DNA of 64,000 bases, from contig NZ_MHXN01000028.1 of assembly GCF_001824475.1 (NCBI RefSeq), positions 62,001 through 126,000 of the forward strand. The letters are read 5' to 3'. Origin of the DNA: Phenylobacterium sp. RIFCSPHIGHO2_01_FULL_69_31 (GTDB lineage: Bacteria; Pseudomonadota; Alphaproteobacteria; Caulobacterales; Caulobacteraceae). This document shows, piece after piece, positions 19,681-28,446 of the stretch; position 1 is the stretch's first letter; the number at the start of each line of letters is the position of its first letter. The position numbers and the translations under genes were made by a program. The notes beneath the pieces were generated by a model. It was not told the origin of the DNA and ran no database searches. It saw nothing but the letters and a program-made list of their open reading frames with translations.

Positions 19681-20684
19681 GCCGACGCCGGATCAGCAAG
19701 CGGGCCGCGGGCGGGGGCGCGCTGATCGCCCTGGGCCTCAGTCTGCTGATCGCCCTGGCAGGGGTCTGGACCTACGCCGGGCCCGGCCCCAAGGCCCGGG
19801 AGGGCGCGGCCACCGTGGTGGTGCTGGAGCGCGGCTCGGGCGTCGCGCGGATCGGCCAGACGCTGCAGGCGGCCGGGGTGATCTCCTCGGCGAGCCTGTT
19901 CGCCCTGGCCGCCCGGATGACCGGCGCCGCGGGCGATCTGAAGGCCGGCGAGTACGAATTCCGCACCGGCGCCTCGATGGCCCAGGTGCTGGGGGATATC
20001 CGGTCCGGCAAGGTGGTGCGCCGGTCGATCACCATCCCCGAGGGCTGGACCAGCGGCATGGTGCTGGACGCGGTGAACGCCTCGCCCGTGCTGACGGGAA
20101 CCGCCGCCGAGCCGCCCGAGGGCTCGGTCCTGCCCGACACCTACGACATCCAGCGCGGCGAGAGCCGCGAGGCGGTGATCCAGCGGATGCGCGAGGCGCA
20201 CGACGAGGTGCTGGCCAAGCTGTGGGCCGCCCGCCAGCCGGGCCTGCCGCTGGCCTCGCCGCAGGAGGCGGTGATCCTGGCCTCCATCGTCGAGAAGGAG
20301 ACGGGCGTCGCGGCGGAGCGGCCGCGGGTGGCGGCGATCTTCATCAACCGGCTGCGGGCCGGCATGCTGCTGCAGAGCGACCCGACGATCATCTACGGCC
20401 TGACCAAGGGCCGGCCGCTGGGCCGGGGCATCCGCGCCTCGGAACTGGCCGCCGACAGCCCCTGGAATTCGTACAAGGTCGCCGGCCTGCCGCCGGGGCC
20501 GATCGCCAACCCGGGCCGCGAGTCCCTGGCGGCGGTGCTCAACCCGCCGAAGACGGACGAGTTCTACTTCGTGGCGGACGGGACGGGCGGCCACGCCTTC
20601 GCCACCACCTACGAACAGCACGAGAAGAACGTCCAGCGCTGGCGCCAGATCGAGCGCGACCGCGCGGCGACGGGCGGGCGTTGA
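19677..20684 (+). CDS. mltG: Endolytic transglycosylase MltG
   Basis: MltG (YceG family) is an inner-membrane enzyme that cleaves nascent peptidoglycan strands within the glycan chain. The 335-residue protein has one N-terminal membrane helix (about 13-34), a LysM-like region, and the catalytic domain with EKETG at 206-210 carrying the catalytic Glu, FINRLRAGMLLQSDPTIIYG and PWNSYKVAGLPPGPIANPG. The start is GTG 19677, overlapping the fabF stop in GTGA. The fabF-mltG order is common in Proteobacteria. Confidence 0.94.
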
Positions 20685-20719
20685 TGGCTGCCGCCCAGGC
20701 GCGTCAGCGCCAATATGAT

Positions 20720-20805
20720 TCAACCACGGACCATCACCGACCATCACGGACGGACGCGGCGTTTGAACCTTGGTCCGTGATGGTCCGTGATGGTCCGTGG
20801 TTTGA
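20720..20805. repeat. Long inverted repeat built from tandem 10-mers (mltG-yicC gap)
   Basis: The left arm 20720-20750 and right arm 20774-20805 are near-perfect reverse complements over about 31 bp, with one missing base, one mismatch and a 23-nt loop. The right arm is three tandem copies of TGGTCCGTGA/G (20771-20800). The transcript would form a very stable hairpin between mltG and yicC. It looks like a dispersed intergenic palindromic element rather than a terminator, as no U-tract follows. Confidence 0.8.
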
Positions 20806-20838
20806 TTTGACAGCGCCTGCGGCGCGGGGACGACGCTG

Positions 20839-21720
20839 ATGCCGATCTCGGGGATGACGGGGTTTGGGCGGGCCGAGGGGGCGCACGCCGGGTGGACCTG
20901 GGCGGTGGAGGCGCGGAGCGTCAATGGCCGGAACCTGGAGGTGCGGTTCCGCGGGCCGCCGGGGTTCGAGACCCTGGACCGGGCCGCGCGCGAGGGCGCC
21001 CAGGCCCGCTTCCAGCGCGGCAACCTGACCGTGGGCGTCACCGCCAAGCGCAGCGAAGGCGCAGCGTCGGTGCGGGTGAACGTGGAGCAGCTGGAGCGCT
21101 ACCTGGCCCTGGGCGCGCCGTTCATGCAGGACGGCCGAATCATGCCGCCCAGCCTGGACGGGCTGCTCTCGCTGCGGGGCGTGATCGAGGCCGACGATGC
21201 GGGGCTGGACCCCGAGGTCCAGGCCGAGGTGGAAGCCGCCATGGCCGCCAGCATCGCCGTGGCCCTGGACGGCCTGGCCGCCGCGCGCCGGGAGGAGGGG
21301 ACGGCCCTGCTCGGCGTGCTGCACGCCCAGGTGGACCGGATCGGCGACCTGGCCGGCCAGGCGCGGGACCTGGCGGCCGGCCAGCCGGCGGCGATCAAGG
21401 CCCGCTTCGAGGCGCGGCTGAAGGAACTGGCCGGCGAGGCGGCCACCGAGGAGCGGATCGTGCAGGAGGCGGCCGCCATGGCGGTGAAGGCCGATGTGCA
21501 GGAGGAGCTGGACCGCCTGCGCACCCATGTGGAGGCGGCCCGGGGCCTCCTGGCCTCGGACGGGGCGGTGGGGCGGCGGCTGGACTTCCTGACCCAGGAG
21601 TTCATGCGCGAGGCCAACACCCTGTGCTCGAAGTCGCAGGCCGGCGCCCTGACGGCGGTGGGCCTGGACCTGAAGGCGACCATCGAGCAGTTCCGCGAAC
21701 AGGTGCAGAATGTGGAATAG
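20839..21720 (+). CDS. YicC family endoribonuclease
   Basis: This 293-residue protein begins MPISGMTGFGRAEG, the YicC family hallmark. It has the N-terminal domain with VEARSVNGRNLEVRFR and the C-terminal DUF1732-type domain ending DFLTQEFMREANTLCSKS and LDLKATIEQFREQVQNVE. Escherichia coli YicC is an RNase that takes part in small-RNA turnover. The gene lies between mltG and gmk, as in other alphaproteobacteria. ATG 20839 is directly preceded by a GC-rich stretch with no strong ribosome-binding site. Confidence 0.93.
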   Translation: MPISGMTGFGRAEGAHAGWTWAVEARSVNGRNLEVRFRGPPGFETLDRAAREGAQARFQRGNLTVGVTAKRSEGAASVRVNVEQLERYLALGAPFMQDGRIMPPSLDGLLSLRGVIEADDAGLDPEVQAEVEAAMAASIAVALDGLAAARREEGTALLGVLHAQVDRIGDLAGQARDLAAGQPAAIKARFEARLKELAGEAATEERIVQEAAAMAVKADVQEELDRLRTHVEAARGLLASDGAVGRRLDFLTQEFMREANTLCSKSQAGALTAVGLDLKATIEQFREQVQNVE

Positions 21721-21750
21721 CCGCATCGCGCCGCAGGCGGTCTGTTTAAC

Positions 21751-21820
21751 CGCAGAAAGCGCAGACGACGCAGAAGGCGCCGCGCCGATGAGGTCTTCTG
21801 CGTTTTCTGCGTTTTCCGCG
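21751..21820. repeat. Imperfect inverted repeat of CGCAGAAAA-type units (yicC-gmk gap)
   Basis: The arms 21751-21776 and 21795-21820 are reverse complements at about 22 of 26 positions. Each arm is made of 9-10-bp units of the form CGCAGAAAA/ACGCAGAAG. A related element lies at 25404-25497, which marks this as a dispersed intergenic repeat family. Confidence 0.7.
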
Positions 21821-21858
21821 ATTGAGTCTGATCGCGCTTCGCGCTGGGAGGGGTTCGC

Positions 21859-22569
21859 GTGACGCCGGACGATCATCACAAGCCTTGGGAGACGGTGCGG
21901 CGGGGGCTGCTGCTCCTGGTGTCGAGCCCGGCGGGGGCGGGGAAGACCTCGCTGACCCGGCGGCTGGTGGCCGACCACTCGGACCTGACTCTGTCGATCT
22001 CGGCCACCACCCGGCCTGCGCGGCCGGGCGAGGAGGAGGGGCGGGAGTACTATTTCAAGACCCGCGAGGAGTTCGAGGCGATGATCGCCGAGGGCGCCTT
22101 CCTGGAGTGGGCGACCGTCAACGGCAACTACTACGGCACGCCCAAGGCGCCGGTGATGGAGGCCCTGGAGGGCGGCCACGACGTGCTGTTCGACATCGAC
22201 TGGCAGGGCGCGGCCCAGATCGCCGAGAAGGCGCCGGACGACAGCGTGCGCCTGTTCATCCTGCCCCCCGCCTGGGACGACCTGGAACGGCGCCTGCGCG
22301 CCCGGGCCCAGGACACCGAGGAGACGATCCGCGCGCGCCTGGAGCTGGGCCGCGAGGAGATCCTGCACTGGACGAACTACGACTACGTCATCGTGAACAA
22401 GAACTTCGACCGGGCGTATGCGGATTTGGGGCACATCTACCGGGCGGAGCGGATGAAGCCGGGGCGCAACCCGTGGCTGCCCGGGTTTGTGGAGGATCTG
22501 CTGGCGGAGGGGGCGGTTGATGCGGCGCCGCCGCCGAAGTCGCCGTTGATGCGGCCGGTGCAGAAGTAG
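21859..22569 (+). CDS. gmk: Guanylate kinase
   Basis: Guanylate kinase phosphorylates GMP to GDP with ATP. The 236-residue protein has a P-loop SSPAGAGKTS at 22-31, the GMP-binding ISATTRPARPGEEEGREYYF, and the core DIDWQGA. It is longer than the roughly 207-residue Escherichia coli enzyme owing to a short N-terminal extension and a Pro-rich tail. The start is GTG 21859 after GGGAGGGG. Downstream the GC content drops sharply into the GHKL-HEPN islet. Confidence 0.96.
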   Translation: MTPDDHHKPWETVRRGLLLLVSSPAGAGKTSLTRRLVADHSDLTLSISATTRPARPGEEEGREYYFKTREEFEAMIAEGAFLEWATVNGNYYGTPKAPVMEALEGGHDVLFDIDWQGAAQIAEKAPDDSVRLFILPPAWDDLERRLRARAQDTEETIRARLELGREEILHWTNYDYVIVNKNFDRAYADLGHIYRAERMKPGRNPWLPGFVEDLLAEGAVDAAPPPKSPLMRPVQK

Positions 22570-22807
22570 GGGGGTGGGGGCGGCGAAGGCAATGCGGAAA
22601 CCGCGAATTGCGAACGCGGCCAAGGCGAAGACACGATTCAATGTAGACGTTTTTGAAGGTGCGCTCGCGACGCTGAGGGTGTCGATCGAGACGAGACACC
22701 TGTTGCACAGGTAGCGCCGCTCCAACACTTGAACGTCGGTTCGTCACCTCGCGATGAACTGTCAGCGCCTTGAGCGCTGCGGCGCATCAATCCGGCGTTG
22801 CGGTCGC
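22570..22807. other. Intergenic gap between gmk and the GHKL-HEPN gene
   Basis: No gene is visible here. It holds two short perfect palindromes: ACCTGT-TGC-ACAGGT (22698-22712) and CAGCGC-CTTGA-GCGCTG (22763-22779). The latter lies 28 bp beyond the stop of the minus-strand gene and could be its terminator, though no T-run follows. The GC content falls through this stretch and may mark the left junction of an insertion. Confidence 0.4.
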
Positions 22808-24400
22808 TCAGATTTGTAGGCCGAACAGCGTCTTTAGTAAGCGGCCGACGACCTGACGATAGTTGGCCACGTCGCTGGCGGTGACGTCGACAGTCGCCCG
22901 CTCGTGAACGAGCTTATTGCGGATGCCGTAATAGTGCTGGCAGAGCCGAAGGACGTCTTCGGGGATCGCTACCTTCGCCTTGATTTCGTTTAGGACGAGG
23001 TATCGGCGCGCAAAAATTTGGCTAAGCTTCGCCTCATTGTACACTTTAGGCGGGAAGAGCGTGTCCTCGTGGACGATGTACTCCTTCAGGGCAATCTCGA
23101 ACGTGCTGTCCAGGAGGATCAAGGCGATTCTGTTACCCGTCTCCAGCTTCTGTCGGCCGATCGCATCCACGGCACCGAACACCTCGACCATTCCTAGTGT
23201 CCAAGGCTTCCCCTGCAGCACAGCCTTGTTCCGCGCCTTCAGCTTCTCAAGCTGGGACTTGTTCAGCTTGGGAAGGGGCGGAAGGATAATCCGTCCGGCG
23301 CTTGTTACCTCTTCAGGGTCGACGTCTTGGATGATGCCTGCGTCGTACTTGAAGACCCCATCCTCGCGGTCGTTCTTCAGGTGGCGCGAAATCTTACTGA
23401 ACCGGCTGGCGAGCTGAATCAGGCTCGGTCTGATGCATAGGTAAGCCTCGTGTCCGAAGTCTACTTGGCTTTTGCTGCTGTTCCACGGCATTAGCCGGGC
23501 CGGGCCATTCAGCTCGACGATGACACGGCAGAGCGAGGCGTCGGGGTGCGGCACGCCGGCCTCGGTGGAAACGAAATAACCAACATCGCGGGTCTTCAGC
23601 TCCTTCGCAACGAGCCGCCCGTTTAGGTAGAAGTAGACGCCATAGTTTCCCTCCGCCGCCTCGCGATCGCGGATCAGGCCGGCGGTGATCTTCGCCTGAA
23701 TCGGCTTCGATTGGCCGAGGTCACAGATCAACGCGACGCGCACCGGCTCGAAGCCTGGCGGGTAAGCCCAGTTGTCGAACCCAACGGGCGTCAAGGGCTC
23801 GCCATTGACGTCAATCGTGCATTCGGGGCCGAGGAAGCCGCTATAGGTTTCGGCGAGATGTTGTCGGACCGCTTCCACGCCAGCCGGGCCGATCGGCTTG
23901 CGAAGGTGGGAGATGACCACTTGTGTGGTGTTCGGTTCAAAGTCTGGGATTTGATAGGCCGGCATTTCCCAGACGTCGTCTTCGAGCCAGGCCTTGGTGA
24001 TGTCGATCTCGAAGCTGTCCCCTCTGCTATGGCGGGTCTTGATCTCGACGTTCTCGCCTAGCGCAACTCCGGCGCGTTTGCTGCCGACTCCGAAAATGCC
24101 GATCACCTCCGCGTCCGGGTCGTTGGCACTGCCGCCGGGCGTCACTAGCAGGTGCAGGCCGTCACGCGGCAGACCGCCCGCGTTGTCGCGAACCGAGATG
24201 GTCTGCTGTTGGACATTGAGGTCCACAACGATGGAAAGTGGGCGTCTCCGCTTGCCGCGGTTCCAGAGATCGATTGCGTTGTCGACCAGCTCACAGACTC
24301 CCGTGAGCAGCCCGTAGTCGCTGATGATGGACCAGAACATCCGCTTTACGGGTGTCCCGTCAATCGGGGCGATCTCTATCTTTCTGTCGACTGACGCCAT
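22808..24400 (-). CDS. GHKL (Hsp90/MORC-like) ATPase with C-terminal HEPN-like domain
   Basis: This 530-residue soluble protein has a GHKL ATP-binding fold at about 20-150: N-box ELVDNAID (Glu37, Asn41), G1 box RDNAGG (71-76) and G2 box GIFGVGSKRAG (101-111). A probable second transducer-like domain follows (about 170-330; SKSQVDFG near 320). The last roughly 110 residues are all-helical and carry RNKLVH at 494-499, an exact match to the RNxxxH signature of HEPN ribonuclease domains. GC is about 55 percent in sampled lines against about 70 percent around it, so recent acquisition is likely. Related paraMORC/GHKL and HEPN proteins are frequent in phage-defence loci. An ATP-dependent sensor controlling an RNase is inferred, not shown. 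Confidence 0.72.
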   Translation of the reverse strand: MASVDRKIEIAPIDGTPVKRMFWSIISDYGLLTGVCELVDNAIDLWNRGKRRRPLSIVVDLNVQQQTISVRDNAGGLPRDGLHLLVTPGGSANDPDAEVIGIFGVGSKRAGVALGENVEIKTRHSRGDSFEIDITKAWLEDDVWEMPAYQIPDFEPNTTQVVISHLRKPIGPAGVEAVRQHLAETYSGFLGPECTIDVNGEPLTPVGFDNWAYPPGFEPVRVALICDLGQSKPIQAKITAGLIRDREAAEGNYGVYFYLNGRLVAKELKTRDVGYFVSTEAGVPHPDASLCRVIVELNGPARLMPWNSSKSQVDFGHEAYLCIRPSLIQLASRFSKISRHLKNDREDGVFKYDAGIIQDVDPEEVTSAGRIILPPLPKLNKSQLEKLKARNKAVLQGKPWTLGMVEVFGAVDAIGRQKLETGNRIALILLDSTFEIALKEYIVHEDTLFPPKVYNEAKLSQIFARRYLVLNEIKAKVAIPEDVLRLCQHYYGIRNKLVHERATVDVTASDVANYRQVVGRLLKTLFGLQI

Positions 24401-24735
24401 TCACCCCCCAGCGCGCGCCCGTAGCGTGAAAATTCAACTAAAACTACATTCAACGTCGCGCATCTACCTTAGGGGAGCAAGGCCGCTTGAAAGCCGATGT
24501 GACCGGCGTCCTGGGACCGATCTTGATCTCGCAAAGACGATACCTATTCCCGCGGCTGCAACGCCTTGCCATCGGCTCGCCCCCTCCACCCCCCGCTCTT
24601 CGGACGGCTGGCGCCGGCCTCGGCGGGCGGTCCCCCTCCCGCCGCTTCGCGGGGGAGGTGAAGACCGAGTTCACTCGCCCGCTTCCCACAAAAAACCCAC
24701 AACTTTGACATCCGGGCGCCGCATGTGTTCCTGTT
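24401..24735. other. Intergenic region upstream of the GHKL-HEPN gene
   Basis: This 335-bp divergent gap contains no gene I can support. The first 80 bp are AT-richer and should hold the promoter of the minus-strand gene; a GGGGGG stretch precedes its ATG. A hairpin near 24632-24659 (CCTCCCGC with GCGGGGGAGG) resembles the G-rich palindromes scattered between genes in Caulobacterales. No tRNA, integrase or direct repeat marks an insertion boundary. Confidence 0.4.
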
Positions 24736-25392
24736 ATGTTCATGTCGTTCAACCCCGACATCGCCGAGCGGCGCCAGCAGATGCTGGCCAAGGTGGCCGA
24801 GCTGGATCTCGCCGCCTGCGAGGCCGCGCACGCCAGCTATCTGCGCGCCATCGACACGCCTGAGGAGGCGGAGAAGGGGCGCACCTACCAGCGCATGGCC
24901 CGCTCGCTGCGCCAGTCCCTGGCCCTGCATGAGCGCTTCGACCGCCTGGCCGCCCAGGAGGCGCGCGAGGCGGCGCGGGAGGCCCGGCAGGACGCGATCC
25001 TGAGCCGCGCCCGCCCGGAGCCGGAACCCCCGCGCCGCCGGTTCCCCGTCGATATCGAGGCCGCCGACGCCCGCGCGCAGGAGCTGCGCGTCGCCGTGCG
25101 CCGGGTGATCTGGTCCGAGGGCTTCGACCGCAGCGAGCTGGAGCTCGAGCGCGAGTTCGCCGGCCAGTGCTATCGCCAGCTCGAGGACTGGCTGCTCGAC
25201 GAGCGCTGCAACGAGGACTTCGCCACCCGCCCGCTGGACGACTACGTCGCCGAGCTCTGCGCGGAGATGAATCTCGATCCCGACAATGCGGCCCGCTGGC
25301 GCGAGCTGCCCGACCCCGACATCGACATGGTCCGGCGCTGGCTCAAGGACCTGAAAGGCTATGCCCGGCCGCCCTGGCAGGGCTCGGGCTGA
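24736..25392 (+). CDS. Conserved hypothetical protein, charged and helical
   Basis: I do not recognise this 218-residue soluble protein. It is strongly helical and charged: residues about 5-100 are rich in Ala, Arg, Glu and Gln with coiled-coil character, then a Pro/Arg linker (EPEPPRRRFP), then a C-terminal part with many Trp, Asp and Leu (ELCAEMNLDPDNAARWRELPD). No signal peptide or membrane helix. The start could be ATG 24736 or ATG 24742; neither has a clear ribosome-binding site. GC content is back to that of the chromosome, so it is not part of the low-GC islet. Confidence 0.65.
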   Translation: MFMSFNPDIAERRQQMLAKVAELDLAACEAAHASYLRAIDTPEEAEKGRTYQRMARSLRQSLALHERFDRLAAQEAREAAREARQDAILSRARPEPEPPRRRFPVDIEAADARAQELRVAVRRVIWSEGFDRSELELEREFAGQCYRQLEDWLLDERCNEDFATRPLDDYVAELCAEMNLDPDNAARWRELPDPDIDMVRRWLKDLKGYARPPWQGSG

Positions 25393-25403
25393 GGCCCGCG
25401 ACC

Positions 25404-25497
25404 CAACGCAGACTCTGAACGACGCGGAAGGTCGCGGAAGGGGGCTCGGACGCCGAACCCTCGGCGCCCTTCTGCGTCTTCCGCGTTTTCTGCGGCC
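25404..25497. repeat. Inverted repeat of CGCAGAAAA-type units in a convergent gap
   Basis: The right arm (25469-25497) and left arm (about 25404-25440) are imperfect reverse complements composed of units such as ACGCGGAAG and CGCAGAAG. The right arm contains CTTCTGCGT and GTTTTCTGCG, shared with the element at 21794-21820. Lying between two convergent stops, it may serve as a bidirectional terminator. Confidence 0.65.
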
Positions 25498-25502
25498 AGC
25501 CC

Positions 25503-26516
25503 CTACGCCGCCCCCGCCACATAGGCGTCGATCTCGGCCAGCCGCTGCTTCACCGCCGCCGCCGGCAGGAACGAGCCGGTGAAGCTGTTCTTCGCCAGGG
25601 TCACCAGCTCCTCGCGCGTCAGCCCCAGCGCCTCAGCCGTCTGGGTCCAGTTCTCGCCGAGATAGCCGCCGAAATAGGCCGGATCGTCCGAGTTCAGGGT
25701 CGCCTTCAGCCCCAGCCCCAGCATCCGCTTCAAGGGGTGGGCCTTCAGGTCGTCCACCACGCAGAGCTTCAGGTTCGACAGCGGGCAGACGGTCAGCGCC
25801 ATCTGCTCGGCGACCAGCCGCTTCACCAGGGCCTCGTCCTCCAGCGCCCGGTTGCCGTGGTCGATCCGGTCGACGTGCAGCACGTCCAGCGCCTCCCACA
25901 CATAGTCGGGCGGCCCCTCCTCGCCGGCATGGGCGACCACTTTCAGCCCCTTGGCCTTCGCCGCGGCGAACACCCGGGCGAACTTCGACGGCGGGTGGCC
26001 CACCTCCGAGCTGTCGAGGCCGACGCCCGCGATCTTGTCCAGCCAGGGCTCGGCCGCCTTCAGGGTCTCGAAGGCCGCCTCCTCGCTGAGATGCCGCAGG
26101 AAGCAGAGGATCAGGCTGGAGGTGACGCCGAGGTCCCGTTCCGCCTCGGCCATCCCGGCGGTCAGGCCCTCGATCACCGTGGCGAACGGCACGCCCCGGT
26201 CGGTGTGGGTCTGAGGGTCGAAGAACAGCTCCACGTGCCGGCAGCCGTCGGCTGCCACCCGGCGGAAGTAGGCCATGGCCAGGTCGTGGAAGTCGGCCTT
26301 CGTGAGCAGCACCCCGGCGCCCTGGTAGTAGATGTCCAGGAAGTCCTGGAGGTTGGAGAAGGCGTAGGCGGCGCGCACCTCCTCCACCGACTTGAACGGC
26401 AGGGCGATCCCGTTGCGGCGGCCCAGCTCGAACATCAGCTCGGGCTCCAGGCTGCCCTCGATGTGCAGGTGCAGTTCGGCCTTGGGCAGGCCGCGGATGA
26501 AATCGGCGTCGGTCAT
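25503..26516 (-). CDS. Adenine deaminase (adenosine deaminase family)
   Basis: This 337-residue TIM-barrel metal hydrolase has metal ligands H16 and H18 (AELHLHIEGS), the VVAHAGEEGPPD segment with a metal-binding His and the catalytic Glu, DRIDHGNRA, and the metal-binding Asp in NSDDPAYFGG. Segments FLDIYYQGAGVL and FFDPQTHTDRGV resemble the bacterial adenine deaminases related to fungal Aah1 more than true adenosine deaminases, so adenine to hypoxanthine salvage is the likely reaction. ATG 26516 is preferred over one 12 codons upstream because the barrel starts right after it. Confidence 0.85.
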   Translation of the reverse strand: MTDADFIRGLPKAELHLHIEGSLEPELMFELGRRNGIALPFKSVEEVRAAYAFSNLQDFLDIYYQGAGVLLTKADFHDLAMAYFRRVAADGCRHVELFFDPQTHTDRGVPFATVIEGLTAGMAEAERDLGVTSSLILCFLRHLSEEAAFETLKAAEPWLDKIAGVGLDSSEVGHPPSKFARVFAAAKAKGLKVVAHAGEEGPPDYVWEALDVLHVDRIDHGNRALEDEALVKRLVAEQMALTVCPLSNLKLCVVDDLKAHPLKRMLGLGLKATLNSDDPAYFGGYLGENWTQTAEALGLTREELVTLAKNSFTGSFLPAAAVKQRLAEIDAYVAGAA

Positions 26517-26607
26517 GGGAAAGTCGTCACCGCGAAACCCTGGCCGGGTCAAGGCTTGCGGCGCGCGGTCGGTCGTCTAGGCTCGCCGCCGCAACTCGGG
26601 AGTGTGC

Positions 26608-27243
26608 GTGCAGGGTTCGGGGGCGTTGGCGGCGGCGGACGGTGCGGCGGAGCGCAAGCTCGCGGCGGCCCACGAGGCGTTGCGCAAGACCCCGGGCATC
26701 CAGTTCGACTTCGCCGGCCCGCCCGCGCCGCCCGAACCGCCCCCCTGGCTGGAGCCGCTCTTGGCGGTGCTGAAGGTCATCCTGCCGGTGCTGCCCTACA
26801 TCTTCTGGGGCGGCGTGATCCTGGGCGGCGCCCTGATCCTCTACTTCATCGCCCGCGAGCTGGTCCCCGAGCGGTGGTTCCGCCGCAGGCGGGCCGAGGC
26901 GCCTTCCGCCGACTGGCGGCCCGAGCCGGAGAAGGCCCGCGCCCTCCTGGACGACGCCGACGGCCTCGCCGCCGCCGGCCGGTTCGAGGAGGCGATCCAC
27001 CTCCTCCTGTTCCGCTCCATCGACGACCTGCGCGCCCGCCGCCCCGGCGCGGTGAAGCCGGCCCTGACCAGCCGCGACATCGCCGGCCTGGAGGCCCTGC
27101 CCGAGCGGCCGCGCGCCGCCTTCGCCAACCTGGCCCGCGCCGTCGAGCTGACCTTCTTCGGCGGCCGCCCGGCCGGCGCCGCCGAGTTCGGCTCGGCCCG
27201 CGCCGACTACGAGGCCTTCGCCTTCGCCGAGGGCTGGCGGTGA
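26608..27243 (+). CDS. DUF4129 domain membrane protein
   Basis: This protein of about 211 residues has a short N-terminal region, one membrane helix (about 48-78; ILPVLPYIFWGGVILGGALI) and a cytoplasmic domain with the DUF4129 pattern (ARALLDDADGLAAAGRFEEAIHLLLFRSIDDL, ALTSRDI, FANLARAVELTFFGGRP). It opens the MoxR/DUF58 cluster. GTG 26608 is chosen since GGGAG ends five bases before it; GTG 26602 is the alternative. The stop overlaps the next gene in GTGA. Function unknown; DUF4129 genes almost always accompany MoxR-DUF58. Confidence 0.78.
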   Translation: MQGSGALAAADGAAERKLAAAHEALRKTPGIQFDFAGPPAPPEPPPWLEPLLAVLKVILPVLPYIFWGGVILGGALILYFIARELVPERWFRRRRAEAPSADWRPEPEKARALLDDADGLAAAGRFEEAIHLLLFRSIDDLRARRPGAVKPALTSRDIAGLEALPERPRAAFANLARAVELTFFGGRPAGAAEFGSARADYEAFAFAEGWR

Positions 27244-28446
27244 GCGAGGCCGCGGCCGCCCGGCCGCCCACCTTCGCCGCCGGCGCCATCGTGGGCCTGG
27301 TGCTGGCCGGCGTCGTCGCCGCGGCGGCCATGGCGGTGCTCTCGGCCTACGCGCCGGATCTTCGCTCGGGCCAGGACGGCCGGGCCCACGCGCTGTCCAG
27401 GTCGGCCATCGGCTATGCCGGCGCGCCCATCCTGATGAAGGGCCTGGGCGCCTCGGTCCTGGTCAGCCGCACCCGGCCCACGCGTCCGTCGGCGTCGGTG
27501 GTGGTCCTGACCCCCGACCGCGGCCTGAGCCCGGAGGAGCTGCAGAGCTACCCCAAGGGCGTCCTGACGCTGATCGTCCTGCCGAAGTGGGCGGCCATGC
27601 CCGATCCGCTCCGCAAGACCTTCGTCCGCAAGGTCGGCGTCGCGCCCGGCGAGGCGGCCTTCCAGGACATGCTGAAGTCCTATGCGCCGCAGACCAGGCT
27701 TGCCGCTCTGAAGGGTCAGGCCCGGCCTACGCTCCAGGGCGCCCCCGGCAGCGCCTTCGCCGGAATGACGCTGCGGACGGGCCAGATCGACAGCCTGCGC
27801 ACGCTGTCGGGCGAGGGCTGGGCGCCGCTGCTGGTGGACGAGCGTGGCCAGGCCGTCCTGGTCCAGTCGCGGAAGATCCCGAGCATCTGGGTGCTGGCCG
27901 ATCCCGATCTGCTCAACAACCAGGGCCTCGCCAGCCTCGACACCGCACGGGCCGGCGCGACGATCCTGGAGGTCGCCCGCGGCGGCGAGCGGCCGATCCT
28001 CTTCGACGTGACGCTGAACGGCCTGGAGCGCGGCCGCGGCCTCGGCCGGCTGATGCTGGAACCGCCGCTGCTGGCGGCCACCCTGATCGCGGTGGCGGCA
28101 GGCGTGCTCATGGGCCTCCACGCCCTGGCCCGCTTCGGCCAGCCTCGCGCCAAGGGCCGGGCGTTCGCTCTCGGCGCCCGGGCGCTGGTGGACAATTCGG
28201 CCGACCTGGTGCGGATGGCCCGCAAGGAGCACGAGCTGGCGCCCGCCTACGCCGACCTGACCCGCAACCTGGTGGCCCGCGCCGCCGGCGGCCATGCGGG
28301 CCAGGAGCACTGGCTGGACGACCTGGCGCGCCGGCGCGGCGTCGCCGCCCCCGCCGACCTGGCCGCCGAGGCCGAGACCATCAAGACCCGCGACGACCTG
28401 CTGGCCGTCGCCCGAAAGCTGTACGACTGGCGAGGAGAGATGACGC

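Noticed and set aside
20771..20800. Tandem 10-mers considered as a CRISPR-like array
   Set aside because: Units are contiguous without spacers and form one arm of a hairpin; no cas genes.
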